The position numbers and the translations under genes are program-made. 64,000 nt of DNA from Mesorhizobium onobrychidis. Its GTDB lineage: Bacteria; Pseudomonadota; Alphaproteobacteria; Rhizobiales; Rhizobiaceae. Of the stretch, positions 49,547 to 58,986 are shown one piece after another. The DNA lies in the NCBI RefSeq assembly GCF_024707545.1, contig NZ_CP062229.1, forward strand, positions 5,685,501-5,749,500, given 5' to 3'. The notes beneath the pieces were generated by a model. That model did not search any database. It was not told the origin of the DNA and worked only from the letters and a program-made list of their open reading frames with translations. Numbering within the stretch: position 1 is the first letter of the stretch; each line of letters starts with the position of its first letter.

Positions 49547-50732
49547 CATCAACTCCATCGATGATTTGTGTAACCCGTTTGCCTGCTTCCTGCATTGCAG
49601 ACGCCCATGCCTGGCCACCCTTTCGAACCAGCCGAACGTTTGGATATGTGGCTACCGTCTCCCCGAAGGCAGGCCACGACAGCCGAAACCCATCGTCGAG
49701 CATGACCACAGTCGGGACGCCAAGCGCTCCCGCCAGATTGGCGCCGGTATTGCTGATCGTCACCACCGCATCGAGCGCCGCGATTTGCGCGGCAAAGCGG
49801 TCCATATCCGACAACTGGTCCACGGAAGCGTCATGGATGATGCGTCCCGGCGCCCAGCGTTCGAATTCGGAGAGCGCTGGCCCGACATCGCCATACTGCA
49901 TACTGATGAAACGTCCCGGCAGATTGCCGAGCAGCGCCCGCCAATCGTCCAGAGCCGGCAGGTCCTTGCTCTTGTTCAGACTTCCCCAGGCGAAGCCGAT
50001 CAGAGGACCCGGGCCACGATCGAGATAGGTGCTGCGCAACTGGGCGACCAGTCGGCGATCCGGCTCCAATGGAAGGAAGGGCGCGCGTGCTGTCGGCTCA
50101 TCCGGCCAGAAATGCTTCGCCAGTGTCTCGAAGCAGGCGAAGACATCGGCGTCCATCGCCTCCTCCCCTTCTCCTTCTAGCCTGACATCGAGCGCAGGAT
50201 ATGTTCTGCGGTAAAGTGGCGCTAATCGCGGCTCGACGAAGACGGTGCATCGGTCGGCAGCTGCGATTACCGGCCCAAGCAGCGATGCGAACTGGAGGAA
50301 GATTGCAAGATCGCCTTCGCGCCGTTCAACGGCAAGCCGGCGACCCGCAAGATCACTGCCATCCCATTCGGGCCGGCCGGGCACTTGCTTGCTCGACGCA
50401 ATCAACTGCCAGGCGCGATTCCCAGCGCCAAGACGTCTCAGTCCACGCCCGGCTTTTTTGACAAGCCCGGGATCGCCAAGCTGCTCACCGAGCAGGCCGA
50501 GTGCCAGTGCATGATCCCGGGCCGCCTGCCAGTCACGCCGCTCGACACTCTGCGCCATCAGGCTCATATGCCGTTCGACGCTTTTGTCAGCATGGCGCGA
50601 GGGACGCCTAAAAAACTTCTTCGCCCTATCGAGAACCTTCTGCAGCCGCTTGCCGTCAACACCTTGCGGGCGCAGGTCGGCGGCTTTTGCCTTCTCAAGG
50701 ATGGATCGTCTGTTCGGCACGGCGACCCTCAA
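49536..50732 (-). CDS. GT9/heptosyltransferase-like protein with TPR-like N-terminus, paralogue B
   Basis: Protein of 398 residues starting with GTG at 50732, overlapping the stop of paralogue A by four bases. Same plan as its neighbours: helical N-terminus (ERRDWQAARDHALALGLLGE), then PLIGFAWGSLNKSKDLPALD, FISMQYGDVGPALSEFERW, ASVDQLSDMDRFAAQIAALD and ISNTGANLAGALGVPTVVML. GT9 enzymes add heptose to lipopolysaccharide cores; here the sugar is unknown. No signal peptide, so it acts at the inner face of the membrane. Confidence 0.75.
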   Translation of the reverse strand: MRVAVPNRRSILEKAKAADLRPQGVDGKRLQKVLDRAKKFFRRPSRHADKSVERHMSLMAQSVERRDWQAARDHALALGLLGEQLGDPGLVKKAGRGLRRLGAGNRAWQLIASSKQVPGRPEWDGSDLAGRRLAVERREGDLAIFLQFASLLGPVIAAADRCTVFVEPRLAPLYRRTYPALDVRLEGEGEEAMDADVFACFETLAKHFWPDEPTARAPFLPLEPDRRLVAQLRSTYLDRGPGPLIGFAWGSLNKSKDLPALDDWRALLGNLPGRFISMQYGDVGPALSEFERWAPGRIIHDASVDQLSDMDRFAAQIAALDAVVTISNTGANLAGALGVPTVVMLDDGFRLSWPAFGETVATYPNVRLVRKGGQAWASAMQEAGKRVTQIIDGVDDGR

Positions 50733-51907
50733 CTATCGCTAGACAGCGTCGAACGTGTCGTCAGAATCGACGAGAGGCGCCGGCCGACGTCGTCGAGCAC
50801 CACCGGCCACGTGCGTCCTTCCTTGCGCATGACGACGCCGTTCGGATACCAGGGCGTTCGATCGCCAATCACTGGCCACGCTGTCTGAAACTTGTCGTCG
50901 ATCAGGAAAATGGTCGGAACACCGAGTGCTCCGGACAGATGGGCCGCCGTATTGCTGATCGTTACGACGGCATCGAGCGCGGCGATCTGCGCGGCGAAAC
51001 GGTCCATATCGACCATCTGGTCGACACTGTCATCATAGATAAGCCGCGCATCATTGCCGTTGCGCAGGCGCCGCAGCGCCGGCTTGATCTGTCCGTATTG
51101 GAGAGAAACGAATGTCGCTTGTGTCCGGGCGATGAACCGTGCCCATTCGGGGAAATCAGGCACGTCCTTGGTGTGTGATTTGCTGCCCCAGGACAGACCC
51201 ACCAGTGGCAGATCCGTCATCGAGCGATAGCGCTTGCGGAATGTCTGGACGAGTTCAGGATCTGCCCGCAGCGGCACGAAATCGGCGGCAAGTCTTTCGG
51301 CATCGCGGCCGAAAACCCAGGCGAGATTTTCGAAGGTCGCAAATTTGTCACCAACGACATTCTGCTGCGCTGGAACCACGGTCGCATTCGGGAACGTCCG
51401 CTGCAGAAGCGATACAAGGCGCGGCTCGACCCGAATTGTCGCGCTTTGCGCACATCCAGCGGCGGCGCCGGCCAGTCGCGCATGGCGGATAACCCGGCCA
51501 AGACTGCGAGGATCATCCTCTACAAGATCGATCAGCAGTGTATCCGCACCGAGGTCTTCTCCGGTCCACTCATTGGCACCTTCCCCTTTTCGTTGCCGGC
51601 GAGCGGAAAGCCGCAGCTCGGCCGCCCGCGCGAAGTTGCCCAGCCGTTCGAACGCCTGGCCTGCCTTCTGCATCAACTCCGGGTCGCGGACACGATCGGC
51701 CATGATGGCCATTTCATCAGTACTTGCTTCAAGGCCTGTCCAGTCCCTGCGCGCGATCAGCGCGTCGACCTTGGCCTGCTGCTCAAGAACGGAACGAGGC
51801 TTGGCACCGGTAAACAGCGTCCGCACGGCCTTTGTGTACCGGCGCAACTGCAGGCCCAATCCGCCAATCACGTACCGGATATAGGAACCGTGGTAAAAGC
51901 TGGTCAT
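50729..51907 (-). CDS. GT9/heptosyltransferase-like protein with TPR-like N-terminus, paralogue A
   Basis: Protein of 392 residues, starting 7 bases behind the ABC exporter gene. N-terminal helices ARRDWTGLEASTDEMAIMAD; catalytic part PLVGLSWGSKSHTKDVPDFP, FVSLQYGQIKPALRRLRNG, DSVDQMVDMDRFAAQIAALD, ISNTAAHLSGALGVPTIFLI. It shares the DMDRFAAQIAALDAVVTISN stretch with paralogue B. In this copy the third residue of the NTG motif is Ala (SNTAAH). Likely a glycosyltransferase acting before export by the adjacent transporter. Confidence 0.75.
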   Translation of the reverse strand: MTSFYHGSYIRYVIGGLGLQLRRYTKAVRTLFTGAKPRSVLEQQAKVDALIARRDWTGLEASTDEMAIMADRVRDPELMQKAGQAFERLGNFARAAELRLSARRQRKGEGANEWTGEDLGADTLLIDLVEDDPRSLGRVIRHARLAGAAAGCAQSATIRVEPRLVSLLQRTFPNATVVPAQQNVVGDKFATFENLAWVFGRDAERLAADFVPLRADPELVQTFRKRYRSMTDLPLVGLSWGSKSHTKDVPDFPEWARFIARTQATFVSLQYGQIKPALRRLRNGNDARLIYDDSVDQMVDMDRFAAQIAALDAVVTISNTAAHLSGALGVPTIFLIDDKFQTAWPVIGDRTPWYPNGVVMRKEGRTWPVVLDDVGRRLSSILTTRSTLSSDS

Positions 51908-51913
51908 CGGTCT

Positions 51914-53719
51914 TCAGCGCAATACGCTCTGCCGCAGCGTTTTGCCGCCTTCGACGATCGGAGCGGACACTTCCAGATGGAAGATCGAGCGATAGATTTC
52001 GCTGCGCATGGCGAGTTCGTCATGGGTCCCGGAGTCCGCAAGCATACCAGCGTCAAATACCAGGATGCGATCGGCCGCCTTGATGGTTGAAAGCCTGTGC
52101 GCAATGCAGATCACAGTGCGCTGAAATGCATTGTCGAACGCAGCCTCCATGACCGCCCGTTCGTTTTCGCCGTCGAGCGCGGATGTTGCTTCATCGTAGA
52201 CAATCACCGGAGCATTTTTGAGTAGGGCGCGCGCGATGGCAACGCGTTGTTTCTGCCCGCCCGACAGATTGGTGCCGCTCGGACCCACCAGCGTGTCGAG
52301 CCCGTTTTCCAGGTTAGAGGCAAAGCTGGTGACCCGGGCGAGGTCCGCCGCGGACTCGATTTCCTGATCGCTGGCGTTCGGGCGTCCGTCGCGAATGTTG
52401 TCACGGATCGAGCCTTCGAACAGGAAAACATCCTGTGACACCAGGGCGATATTGTCGCGAACGTCGGCCAGGCTGATCTTCGAAATGTCCTTTCCGTCGA
52501 GGAGAATCCTGCCCCTGTCCGGCTCCATCAGGCGCAGGATCAGATTGACGATGGTCGTCTTGCCGGCGCCGGAGCGGCCGACGATCGCCAGCTTCTCACG
52601 AGGTCGCACCTCGAAGGAAACACCGTGCAGCGCAGGGCTATTCCCTTCATAGGAGAAGGCCACATCTTCAAAACGGAGGCCGCCCTCGACATCGGTGAGG
52701 TGCTCGCCCGCGGTTGCGAGTTGTCGCTGTTCGGGCGTGTCAATCAAATCATACATCTGCCCGACGGCCACCATTTGCTTCTGGATGTCGACATTGACCC
52801 GGGCCAGCCGCTTGGCGGGTTCATAGGCAAGCATAAAGGCGGTTATGAAGGCCATAAATTCGCCCGGCGTCTTGCCGTTGCCGAGGGTCTGCCAACTGGC
52901 GTAAATGATGAAAAGGCCAATGATGAAGCCGCCGCCTGTCTCCATCAATGGACTCATCAACGCCGATGTGCGGTTGATCTGGATGCCGCGCCTTTCCATC
53001 TTGCGGACGGCCTTCGCGAAGCTGGCGGCCGCCTTGTCTTCGAGTTGGAAGGACTTGATGGTGCGGATACCTTCGACGGCTTCCGTGCCGATCGACTGGA
53101 CCAGTGCTGCCAACTCCGTCTCGCCCCTTGCCAGCGCCTTGAGCTTCCTGGTTATCGCGCCCACCGATAGGAATAGCAGGGGTAGAACCGCCACCGATAT
53201 CAGCGACATCATTGGATCCTGCTTGACCATGACGCTTGCCAGGGCAATCAGCTTCAGCACATCGGAGACGGTGCTGCTCGTGAGGGTGAGAATAACGGCG
53301 GCCCCGGCGCGCGCGTTGAACATGATCTTGGAGACGAATTTCGCCGGATGCTGGTTAGCGAAGCGGTTGATGTCGAAACGCACCATTCGGGAAAACTGGC
53401 GGTTTTGAAGGTCCGAAACGATAGCCCGGCGAACCTTCCCCGTTGTGATGGTCTGGCAGTAGTCGGCGATCCCCTTGACCAGGAAAATGCCGACAATCAC
53501 GGCGCTAATACCCCATGCGGCGGCAGCGTTCCGATCCACATAAATGGAATTGACCATGACACTCATGATCCAAGCCGTTGCGCCGGTCGCCGCCGCAGCG
53601 ACGATCGAACACAGCAAACCGGTGAGATACAGCTTTATGTGCGGCGGCAGGTTCTCCACGATCAGGCGCTTGACCAGCGGGTATGCCAGGGCCGCTGAAA
53701 TTCGTTTCTTTGCGCTCAT
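51914..53719 (-). CDS. MsbA-type ABC exporter (fused membrane and ATPase domains)
   Basis: Protein of 601 residues. The transmembrane domain (about 25-320) has six helices. The ATPase domain has Walker A IVGRSGAGKTTIVNLI, Q-loop LVSQDVFLFEGSI, signature NLSGGQKQRVAIARALLKN and Walker B VIVYDEATSALDGENE, with the H-loop CIAHRLSTI. Homodimers of this type flip lipid-linked substrates such as lipid A or oligosaccharide across the inner membrane. It heads the minus-strand operon of GT9-like, GT-B-like and sulfotransferase genes, so its cargo is probably the sulfated glycan or its lipid carrier (inference). ATG at 53719; upstream sequence begins a divergent region. Confidence 0.9.
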   Translation of the reverse strand: MSAKKRISAALAYPLVKRLIVENLPPHIKLYLTGLLCSIVAAAATGATAWIMSVMVNSIYVDRNAAAAWGISAVIVGIFLVKGIADYCQTITTGKVRRAIVSDLQNRQFSRMVRFDINRFANQHPAKFVSKIMFNARAGAAVILTLTSSTVSDVLKLIALASVMVKQDPMMSLISVAVLPLLFLSVGAITRKLKALARGETELAALVQSIGTEAVEGIRTIKSFQLEDKAAASFAKAVRKMERRGIQINRTSALMSPLMETGGGFIIGLFIIYASWQTLGNGKTPGEFMAFITAFMLAYEPAKRLARVNVDIQKQMVAVGQMYDLIDTPEQRQLATAGEHLTDVEGGLRFEDVAFSYEGNSPALHGVSFEVRPREKLAIVGRSGAGKTTIVNLILRLMEPDRGRILLDGKDISKISLADVRDNIALVSQDVFLFEGSIRDNIRDGRPNASDQEIESAADLARVTSFASNLENGLDTLVGPSGTNLSGGQKQRVAIARALLKNAPVIVYDEATSALDGENERAVMEAAFDNAFQRTVICIAHRLSTIKAADRILVFDAGMLADSGTHDELAMRSEIYRSIFHLEVSAPIVEGGKTLRQSVLR

Positions 53720-53941
53720 TCCGTTTCCCGATGCGATGTATCGTTCTCTGACGACCCTCGCTCCTGCCGATCCATGAAAATTTTCTCGGCGCCGTCACAC
53801 ATGCGCCAAACTGATACCTGACGTCTGACTTCGTTCGAAGTTATAGTCAATCTTGAATCCTCCTGATTGCGGCTAGCGGCGAAGCGGACTAAGTGTCGGG
53901 CATTGCTGTCGGCGGCCGGCTATGAAGATCATGGAGCCATC

Positions 53942-54955
53942 GTGACATCGCTAGAACGAGTTCGACGAAAGTATCTTCGGCTCCGCCACCAACTCGGATA
54001 CATTAAACCTATTCGTTTGATGGCATCGAACAAATCAAACATGAAGTATGACGACTTTGTCAGTTCTGGCACCATTACAATCCGCAAAACCTCAATATTC
54101 ACTTCTGACGATATATTCTTCACGATGGGGAGTTGCTTCGCGCAGGAAATTCGACGTGCATTGACAAGCAGACAGATCGCATGCGTTCCGTCTTACAGAA
54201 ATATCAGCTTCGACCCGACACAGGCCATTGTAGATGAGCTGCCTCGGCAGGAGCATATGAACTTCTACAACAGCTTCACTGTTCGCCTTCAGGTCGAGCA
54301 AATGCTTGGGGTGTGGGATCAGGCCCATGACGACTGGTGGCAGGTCAAGAAACGTGCTCCTTGGGGGCCAATCTGCTTTCAGGACCCATACCGCCGCGGC
54401 ATCTTCGCCAGATCTCCGGAAGTTCTCAGGGAGGTGATCGAGAGCATAAACCAAGAGATGCGGGTCGGCTTCGATGCAGCCACGGCATTCATATTCACCT
54501 TCGGAATGACTGAGGTCTTCATCAACAAATCCAGTGGCAAAGTAGCAGCACAGAAACCGCTTTATCGTGGCGGAGGCGGAATGCAGGAAACGACGCTTCA
54601 CGTCAGCAGCTTTCAGGAAAACTACGCCAACGTGATGGCTACCGTGGACATGGTCCGTCAACACAAACCCGATGCACCGATAATTCTTACAGTCTCACCG
54701 GTTGCGTTGGCTCGGACGTTTCAAGACGCGGATGTCGTCACCGCGAGCACTGAAGGCAAATCCGTTCTTCGGGCTGTGCTTGGTCAAGTCTGCCGGGAAC
54801 GGGACAATGTCCATTATCTTCCCTCATTCGAGTTTGTCACCTATGGAGGCCTTGCTCGTAGCTATAGAGAGGACTTACGGCACGTAAAGATATCAGTCGT
54901 CGACGAGATCGTTGAACAGTTCTTCAATGCGTACTTTGCTCCGTCGTCGCCGTAG
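53942..54955 (+). CDS. GSCFA-domain protein (SGNH-like esterase)
   Basis: Protein of 337 residues from GTG at 53942, 8 bases after GGAG; a TTG at 53867 would add 25 codons without a site. The family signature is IFFTMGSCFAQEIRRALTSR (block I, with the catalytic-type Ser), then YNSFTVRLQVEQMLGV, FIFTFGMTEVFIN (block with the Asn/His role) and VMATVDMVRQHKPDAPIILT with VSPVALARTF. Members are linked to glycan-modifying clusters and are thought to be GDSL-like esterases or acyl/pyruvyl hydrolases; activity is unproven. Oriented divergently from the exporter, next to the methyltransferase gene. Confidence 0.85.
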   Translation: MTSLERVRRKYLRLRHQLGYIKPIRLMASNKSNMKYDDFVSSGTITIRKTSIFTSDDIFFTMGSCFAQEIRRALTSRQIACVPSYRNISFDPTQAIVDELPRQEHMNFYNSFTVRLQVEQMLGVWDQAHDDWWQVKKRAPWGPICFQDPYRRGIFARSPEVLREVIESINQEMRVGFDAATAFIFTFGMTEVFINKSSGKVAAQKPLYRGGGGMQETTLHVSSFQENYANVMATVDMVRQHKPDAPIILTVSPVALARTFQDADVVTASTEGKSVLRAVLGQVCRERDNVHYLPSFEFVTYGGLARSYREDLRHVKISVVDEIVEQFFNAYFAPSSP

Positions 54956-54971
54956 CTGCAGCCATTCAGCA

Positions 54972-55709
54972 CTAGCTTGCCTTTACGACAATCGCCTGCC
55001 CCGTTGGAAGTTCGATGATGCCTTCAGGACGGTTTTCGAAGAATTGATCAAAGGCCTTTCGGGCTCCAGGACAAAGCGCAGAGCCGTAGTCGTCACAAAT
55101 GATCATGCCATTCGCGCACACCCGATCGTAGAAGAAGGCAAGCGCGTCACGTGTCGGCTCGTATAGATCGACGTCAATATGGACCAGGGCGAAACGCCGG
55201 TCGGACACGCTGGAAAAAGTTTCTGGTATCCATCCCACATGAAAAGTGGTGTTGCTGAAGTCGGAAATATTCTCTCTGGCTACCTTCTCGTTGGTGCTGA
55301 GATCGCCGGACTTCCACGGCGTTCGGCCGTTTAGCTTGCGATCCTCTGCGGTTGGTTCGGAGAGGCCGGCGAACGAGTCGAAAAGGTGGTAGTGCCGTGG
55401 CCGAAGATCGCTCATCAGCATGAATATCGTCGACCGGCCTTGCCTTACGCCGCATTCGGCCACATCGCCATCGATACGCTCGATCGATCGCAAGCAGCTT
55501 TGCAGGACGAAAGCCCGGGGATCTGGAATCCCGCGGATGTTTTTGACCCGCTGCAGCGCCTTTCGGAAAAACGGCTGGTCCTTCCAGACCATATGACTGG
55601 AATAAACATAGAAGCCGTATTTGTCGGCCTTCTTCTGAGAGACCTTATACCAAGCCACGCCTCTGCGTTTTTTCGAAATAACAGCAAGCGCCGCGTCTCT
55701 CAATTTCAT
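54972..55709 (-). CDS. TylF/MycF-type O-methyltransferase
   Basis: Protein of 245 residues; ATG at 55709 after TGGAGGATACAG. SAM-binding part: DGDVAECGVRQGRSTIFMLM, HYHLFDSFAGLSEPTAEDRK. Metal-binding Asp residues are in FALVHIDVDLYEPTRDALAF and GMIICDDYGSALCPGARKAF. This is the macrocin O-methyltransferase group, which methylates sugar hydroxyls with Mg2+. In a polysaccharide locus it would add a methyl cap to a glycan sugar, a modification that may terminate chains (inference). It converges with the GSCFA gene with a 16-base gap. Confidence 0.9.
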   Translation of the reverse strand: MKLRDAALAVISKKRRGVAWYKVSQKKADKYGFYVYSSHMVWKDQPFFRKALQRVKNIRGIPDPRAFVLQSCLRSIERIDGDVAECGVRQGRSTIFMLMSDLRPRHYHLFDSFAGLSEPTAEDRKLNGRTPWKSGDLSTNEKVARENISDFSNTTFHVGWIPETFSSVSDRRFALVHIDVDLYEPTRDALAFFYDRVCANGMIICDDYGSALCPGARKAFDQFFENRPEGIIELPTGQAIVVKAS

Positions 55710-56330
55710 CTGTATCCTCCAGCATTCGATATGTTCACAAAACGGGCAGAAGAGAAAGCTCTGCCAGCACAGACGCGGAATGAAGTCGAGTTCCCGGCTG
55801 AAAGACATTGGCTTATCGAGCGCCGCAAGGAAGCGCTCCCGGTGCTCGTAATAAGAGCCAGCGCCGAGAATGGAACTCCCACGGAGTGCGACTCAAGACC
55901 ACGGGTCACGTGCCTGGCCCGGTCCGGAATCCCTGTCGGAGTTGACGCACTGCCCAGCTTGCACTGTCCGCGCAACGCCGCAAGCAGAGCGGTGCTAGTG
56001 GTCAGAATCTGACACTTGGTGCCCGGTTGGGAGGTCGGTTCAGGGGTTCAGGGCGGTTAGCTAATCCTGAGTGGAGCGCGGAGCAACGCGACTTCGCGAC
56101 GGAGTGGCGGAGCTAACCGAAGCGGATCGTGCCCGGAACGGGTCTTCGGCTTACGCGTTGCAACATGGAGGTGACGGCGGGCGTGCATCACGACGCGCGG
56201 TTGGGTCGCATCCAGTTGTTGCCGCGATCGGACATGCGAAGCGCGCCGCAGTCATCGAAGAAACGCCCATGCATTCGTCATGTCCGCGGCGATGGGAGTG
56301 CTGGCACGACGCCGATCCAAAGGAAAGTAG
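55710..56330. other. Gap with no convincing gene
   Basis: About 620 bases. There are short open frames on both strands without signal peptide, ribosome site or family likeness. The sequence GGTTAGCTAATCC around 56057 and CGGAGCTAACCG around 56108 suggest a diffuse imperfect inverted repeat, but no insertion-sequence end could be confirmed. Confidence 0.35.
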
Positions 56331-56849
56331 ATGAGTGCGTTCTCTCTTTCATCGGACGGGAAACTTGCGATAACGGCGAGCGAGACGTCGTCCAAAAATG
56401 ATTTCGACTATTTGGTGGGCAACTGGAACATCAGGAATCGTACGTTGAAGGAACCGCTGGCCGGCAGCGACGAGTGGGAGGAATTCGACGCGACCCAGGA
56501 GTTCCGCCAAATCCTAGTGGGTTTGGGCAACTTCGACATTTTTCATACGGAGTTGGGAGGAAAGCCGTTCGAGGGCCTCACCGTGCGATTGTTCGATCCA
56601 AAGACGCGTCTCTGGACGATCTACTGGGCCGACAGCAACGCGGGCAAACTCGACGACGGAAAGGTGGGCTCGTTCAATGGCGACGAAGGCGAATTCTTCG
56701 GCCGTGAGGTTGTGGCCGGCAAGGACGTTATCGTGAAATTCCACTGGGATAAGCGCAACCCGAAAACCCCGATTTACAGCCGTGCGTTCTCCGCTGATGC
56801 AGGCAGAACGTGGGAATGGAATTGGTACTCGAACTTTTCACGACGGTGA
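56331..56849 (+). CDS. DUF1579-like lipocalin/START-type small protein
   Basis: Protein of 172 residues; ATG at 56331 after AAAGGAAAG. Core SKNDFDYLVGNWNIRNRTLK, EWEEFDATQEFRQILVGLGN, GLTVRLFDPKTRLWTIYWAD, SFNGDEGEFFGREVVAGKDV and IYSRAFSADAGRTWEWNWYS. The FDYLVGNWxxxNR start and the paired Trp/Phe strands fit the DUF1579-like single-domain beta-barrel proteins that often occur beside stress or secondary-metabolism genes. No signal peptide, so cytoplasmic. Neither ligand nor reaction is known. Confidence 0.7.
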   Translation: MSAFSLSSDGKLAITASETSSKNDFDYLVGNWNIRNRTLKEPLAGSDEWEEFDATQEFRQILVGLGNFDIFHTELGGKPFEGLTVRLFDPKTRLWTIYWADSNAGKLDDGKVGSFNGDEGEFFGREVVAGKDVIVKFHWDKRNPKTPIYSRAFSADAGRTWEWNWYSNFSRR

Positions 56850-57003
56850 CTGACAGAGTTGGCCCAAACAAAATTCCGCTCCTTCGCGTGCAGCCAAGGG
56901 GAATCCCGAGCCGGACTCTTATGTCAGGTGGGTACCGCTAGCCTACATAGCCTTGCTGATCACCAGCGGATGACCACGTCGACGGCCCCTTCGAGGCCCG
57001 CAA

Positions 57004-57666
57004 TCAACCTCGTGTCTCCTCGTGTCGGCGAACCATTTCTGCGATCCAGACCGGTGCATAGGGTGGTGTGCAACCAGGTGACGCAGGGTAGTCGATGAGG
57101 ACGGCGAGCCGCTCGCCAATCCCTATTGCGCGCGCGCGAAGTTCGGGATGACGAATGCCAATATCGGCGAGGCAATGCGCCCACTGTTTGTGGGCAGGTG
57201 CCTGCTTCATCTCCTTCTCGATCTGGTCGAGTAGCGGATCGAGCCTCGGCGTTTTGACGACCCTTTTAGTTGTCAGGCTCCAGCCTGCGCGGCCGACCAG
57301 GTCGTCGCCATCCTTCCAGCCCAGACGGAGTTTATCGGCGTGCCGACTGCGCTTCACCACATTCACGATGAACCAATCGAGGAGCTTGGGAGAGCCACTG
57401 TCGCGGATCATCACGTCGAGCTCGGCCGCAGAGAAAGCCTTCGGCCTGCACACCAGGGTCGCCAGAAGGCGCGCGGCGGTGTCGCCCGTAGCCCAAAACC
57501 GAAATGCGAGCTCATGCTGCGTCTTGAGGCGCTTGGCGAGAGAGCGAAGATGGCTGAGGTTCACACCGTGATCGTCACCACGGCGCTCATTGGCCTCGCG
57601 CATCTTCGGATCTTCGAGTGCGGAGAGTTCGCGCATAACGTCCTTGATTGTTGTGCTCGTTGACAT
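57004..57666 (-). CDS. DNA alkylation repair protein (AlkD-like HEAT repeat)
   Basis: Protein of 220 residues. MREANERRGDDHGVNLSHLR, TQHELAFRFWATGDTAARLL, ATLVCRPKAFSAAELDVMIR, SPKLLDWFIVNVVKRSRHAD and HKQWAHCLADIGIRHPELRA form helical HEAT-like pairs of the AlkC/AlkD superfamily. These glycosylases remove bulky alkylated bases. The DHGVN and LLDWF-type positions match this family; the Trp/Asp residues required for catalysis in AlkD cannot be assigned with certainty. It lies 27 bases downstream of the PIN-toxin gene on the same strand. Confidence 0.8.
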   Translation of the reverse strand: MSTSTTIKDVMRELSALEDPKMREANERRGDDHGVNLSHLRSLAKRLKTQHELAFRFWATGDTAARLLATLVCRPKAFSAAELDVMIRDSGSPKLLDWFIVNVVKRSRHADKLRLGWKDGDDLVGRAGWSLTTKRVVKTPRLDPLLDQIEKEMKQAPAHKQWAHCLADIGIRHPELRARAIGIGERLAVLIDYPASPGCTPPYAPVWIAEMVRRHEETRG

Positions 57667-57693
57667 GATGCTCCCTTCGTCATGGAGTGACGA

Positions 57694-58260
57694 TCACGCT
57701 CGACGATAAAACAGCACCCGCACAGTCGGGACTAGCTGAAGAAGATAATCGAAGTCGCCGATGTTCCCGGTGAGAACCGTAAACCCTAGCTTCCGCGCCT
57801 GCAGGAACAAAACACAATCCTGAAGGGCACGGAGGCGAGCGTCTTTCCGGTAGCCTTGAAGGCGACACAGGATGCCTGACAACAGGGCGCCTTTTCCAAG
57901 CACGTCGGGATCCGGTGCGAACACACGATGGGGGTGCATGTCGCCAATGGTAGCGCCAATCTGCTTGATCGCCGTCTTAGTGCCGGGATGGTTGGGGTCT
58001 AGCACGCCGACGGTATGCATGAGTTCCTGGATGGCAACCGTCGAATGATTGCTGAGCCTGAGATCGAGCAGATCAGCCACGACATACGGGGCGCGTCCCT
58101 GCAGCCCATCGATATAGACACAGGTATCGAGCATGAGTTCCTGCCCCGCCTCGGCGGTTTCGCCGAGGAAAGGCAGTTCATCATCCTTGCGACGAGACAG
58201 CGTCTTTTGGGGATCGAATCGTGCCCAACGGACAGCCTCGGCGAAGTCGAAATCCGTCAT
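57694..58260 (-). CDS. PIN-domain protein, toxin of a type II module
   Basis: Protein of 188 residues. PIN fold acidic residues: LMLDTCVYIDGLQG (first Asp), LSNHSTVAIQELMHTV, ALQDCVLFLQARKLG (Asp in the third motif) and FTVLTGNIGDFDYLLQLVP (last Asp). It is longer than a normal VapC because of a leader of 40 residues. Such proteins cut RNA. The start directly follows the stop of the antitoxin-like gene (TGAATG), as in toxin-antitoxin operons. Mg2+-dependent endonuclease activity is inferred. Confidence 0.82.
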   Translation of the reverse strand: MTDFDFAEAVRWARFDPQKTLSRRKDDELPFLGETAEAGQELMLDTCVYIDGLQGRAPYVVADLLDLRLSNHSTVAIQELMHTVGVLDPNHPGTKTAIKQIGATIGDMHPHRVFAPDPDVLGKGALLSGILCRLQGYRKDARLRALQDCVLFLQARKLGFTVLTGNIGDFDYLLQLVPTVRVLFYRRA

Positions 58261-58662
58261 TCAGAACCCGAGCTTAAGGGACGGATCGACGGTTGCCCTG
58301 ATCTTTCTGAATGTCTGTCCGAAATTGTCATCGAGCGCGACATTGGCGAGGGCGAATTCGATCAAGTCGGTATCGGTCTTAATCCCAGTCTGCTTCTTTG
58401 CTTTTTCAATCAGCGCCGGGCTGATGCGAGCGCCAATCCTCATGTTCTTTTCGCCCAGGAGACCAGAAAGTTCTGCCGCCTTCATGACGGCTTCGAAACG
58501 GGTTCTGCTGATCAGGACCGTCTTTTTTGCCCGACCGTTCTTCGAAAGCGGCTCACCCGCCTTCGATGTCATATCAGCCATGCCCGCGCGCTTTTGAATG
58601 ACAAAACGCCCTTGCCGCTCCGTACCGCCACCTGTGTATTTCTTCCTCGCTGGGTTCGCCAT
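58261..58662 (-). CDS. Antitoxin-like RHH-type protein
   Basis: Protein of 133 residues; ATG at 58662 after TTGGAGGC. The N-terminus is basic (MANPARKKYTGGGTERQGR, with KNGRAKKTVLISRTRF). The C-terminus shows a ribbon-helix-helix pattern NMRIGARISPALIEKAKKQT then GIKTDTDLIEFALANVAL. It lies directly upstream of the PIN toxin, which supports an antitoxin and autoregulator role. The combination of a long basic head and a C-terminal RHH is not the usual VapB layout (RHH or AbrB at the N-terminus). Confidence 0.65.
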   Translation of the reverse strand: MANPARKKYTGGGTERQGRFVIQKRAGMADMTSKAGEPLSKNGRAKKTVLISRTRFEAVMKAAELSGLLGEKNMRIGARISPALIEKAKKQTGIKTDTDLIEFALANVALDDNFGQTFRKIRATVDPSLKLGF

Positions 58663-58986
58663 GACGCAGCCTCCAAGGTCTGACATTTCGCGATTTCGTC
58701 TAACATAACACGGGTACGATTTCAACAAGGCCCCGAAATGCTCCACCCGTTGCGGCAGTGCGCGGCTGATGCGCGAGCGGTGTCGTCGGCGCTCCTGCCG
58801 ACGAAAGGCGCAGACGGGCTGATCGGAGAAGCGCAGCAGCGCCTCATGCACAACCGGCCATGGTCGCACCTCTGCTTCGGCACAGGCGTATGTTTTTCGG
58901 CTCGGATTCCAACTCGCCCGAGCGGATGCCGCAGGTTGGGCGTGGCGCGGGAACGCCGGGTATTGTCCATCTGCAAATTCGAAGGA

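Noticed and set aside
55975..56120. Insertion-sequence end near the TylF gene
   Set aside because: Repeated GGTTAGCTAATCC and GGAGCTAACC-like words suggested an inverted end, but no transposase frame or target duplication could be seen.
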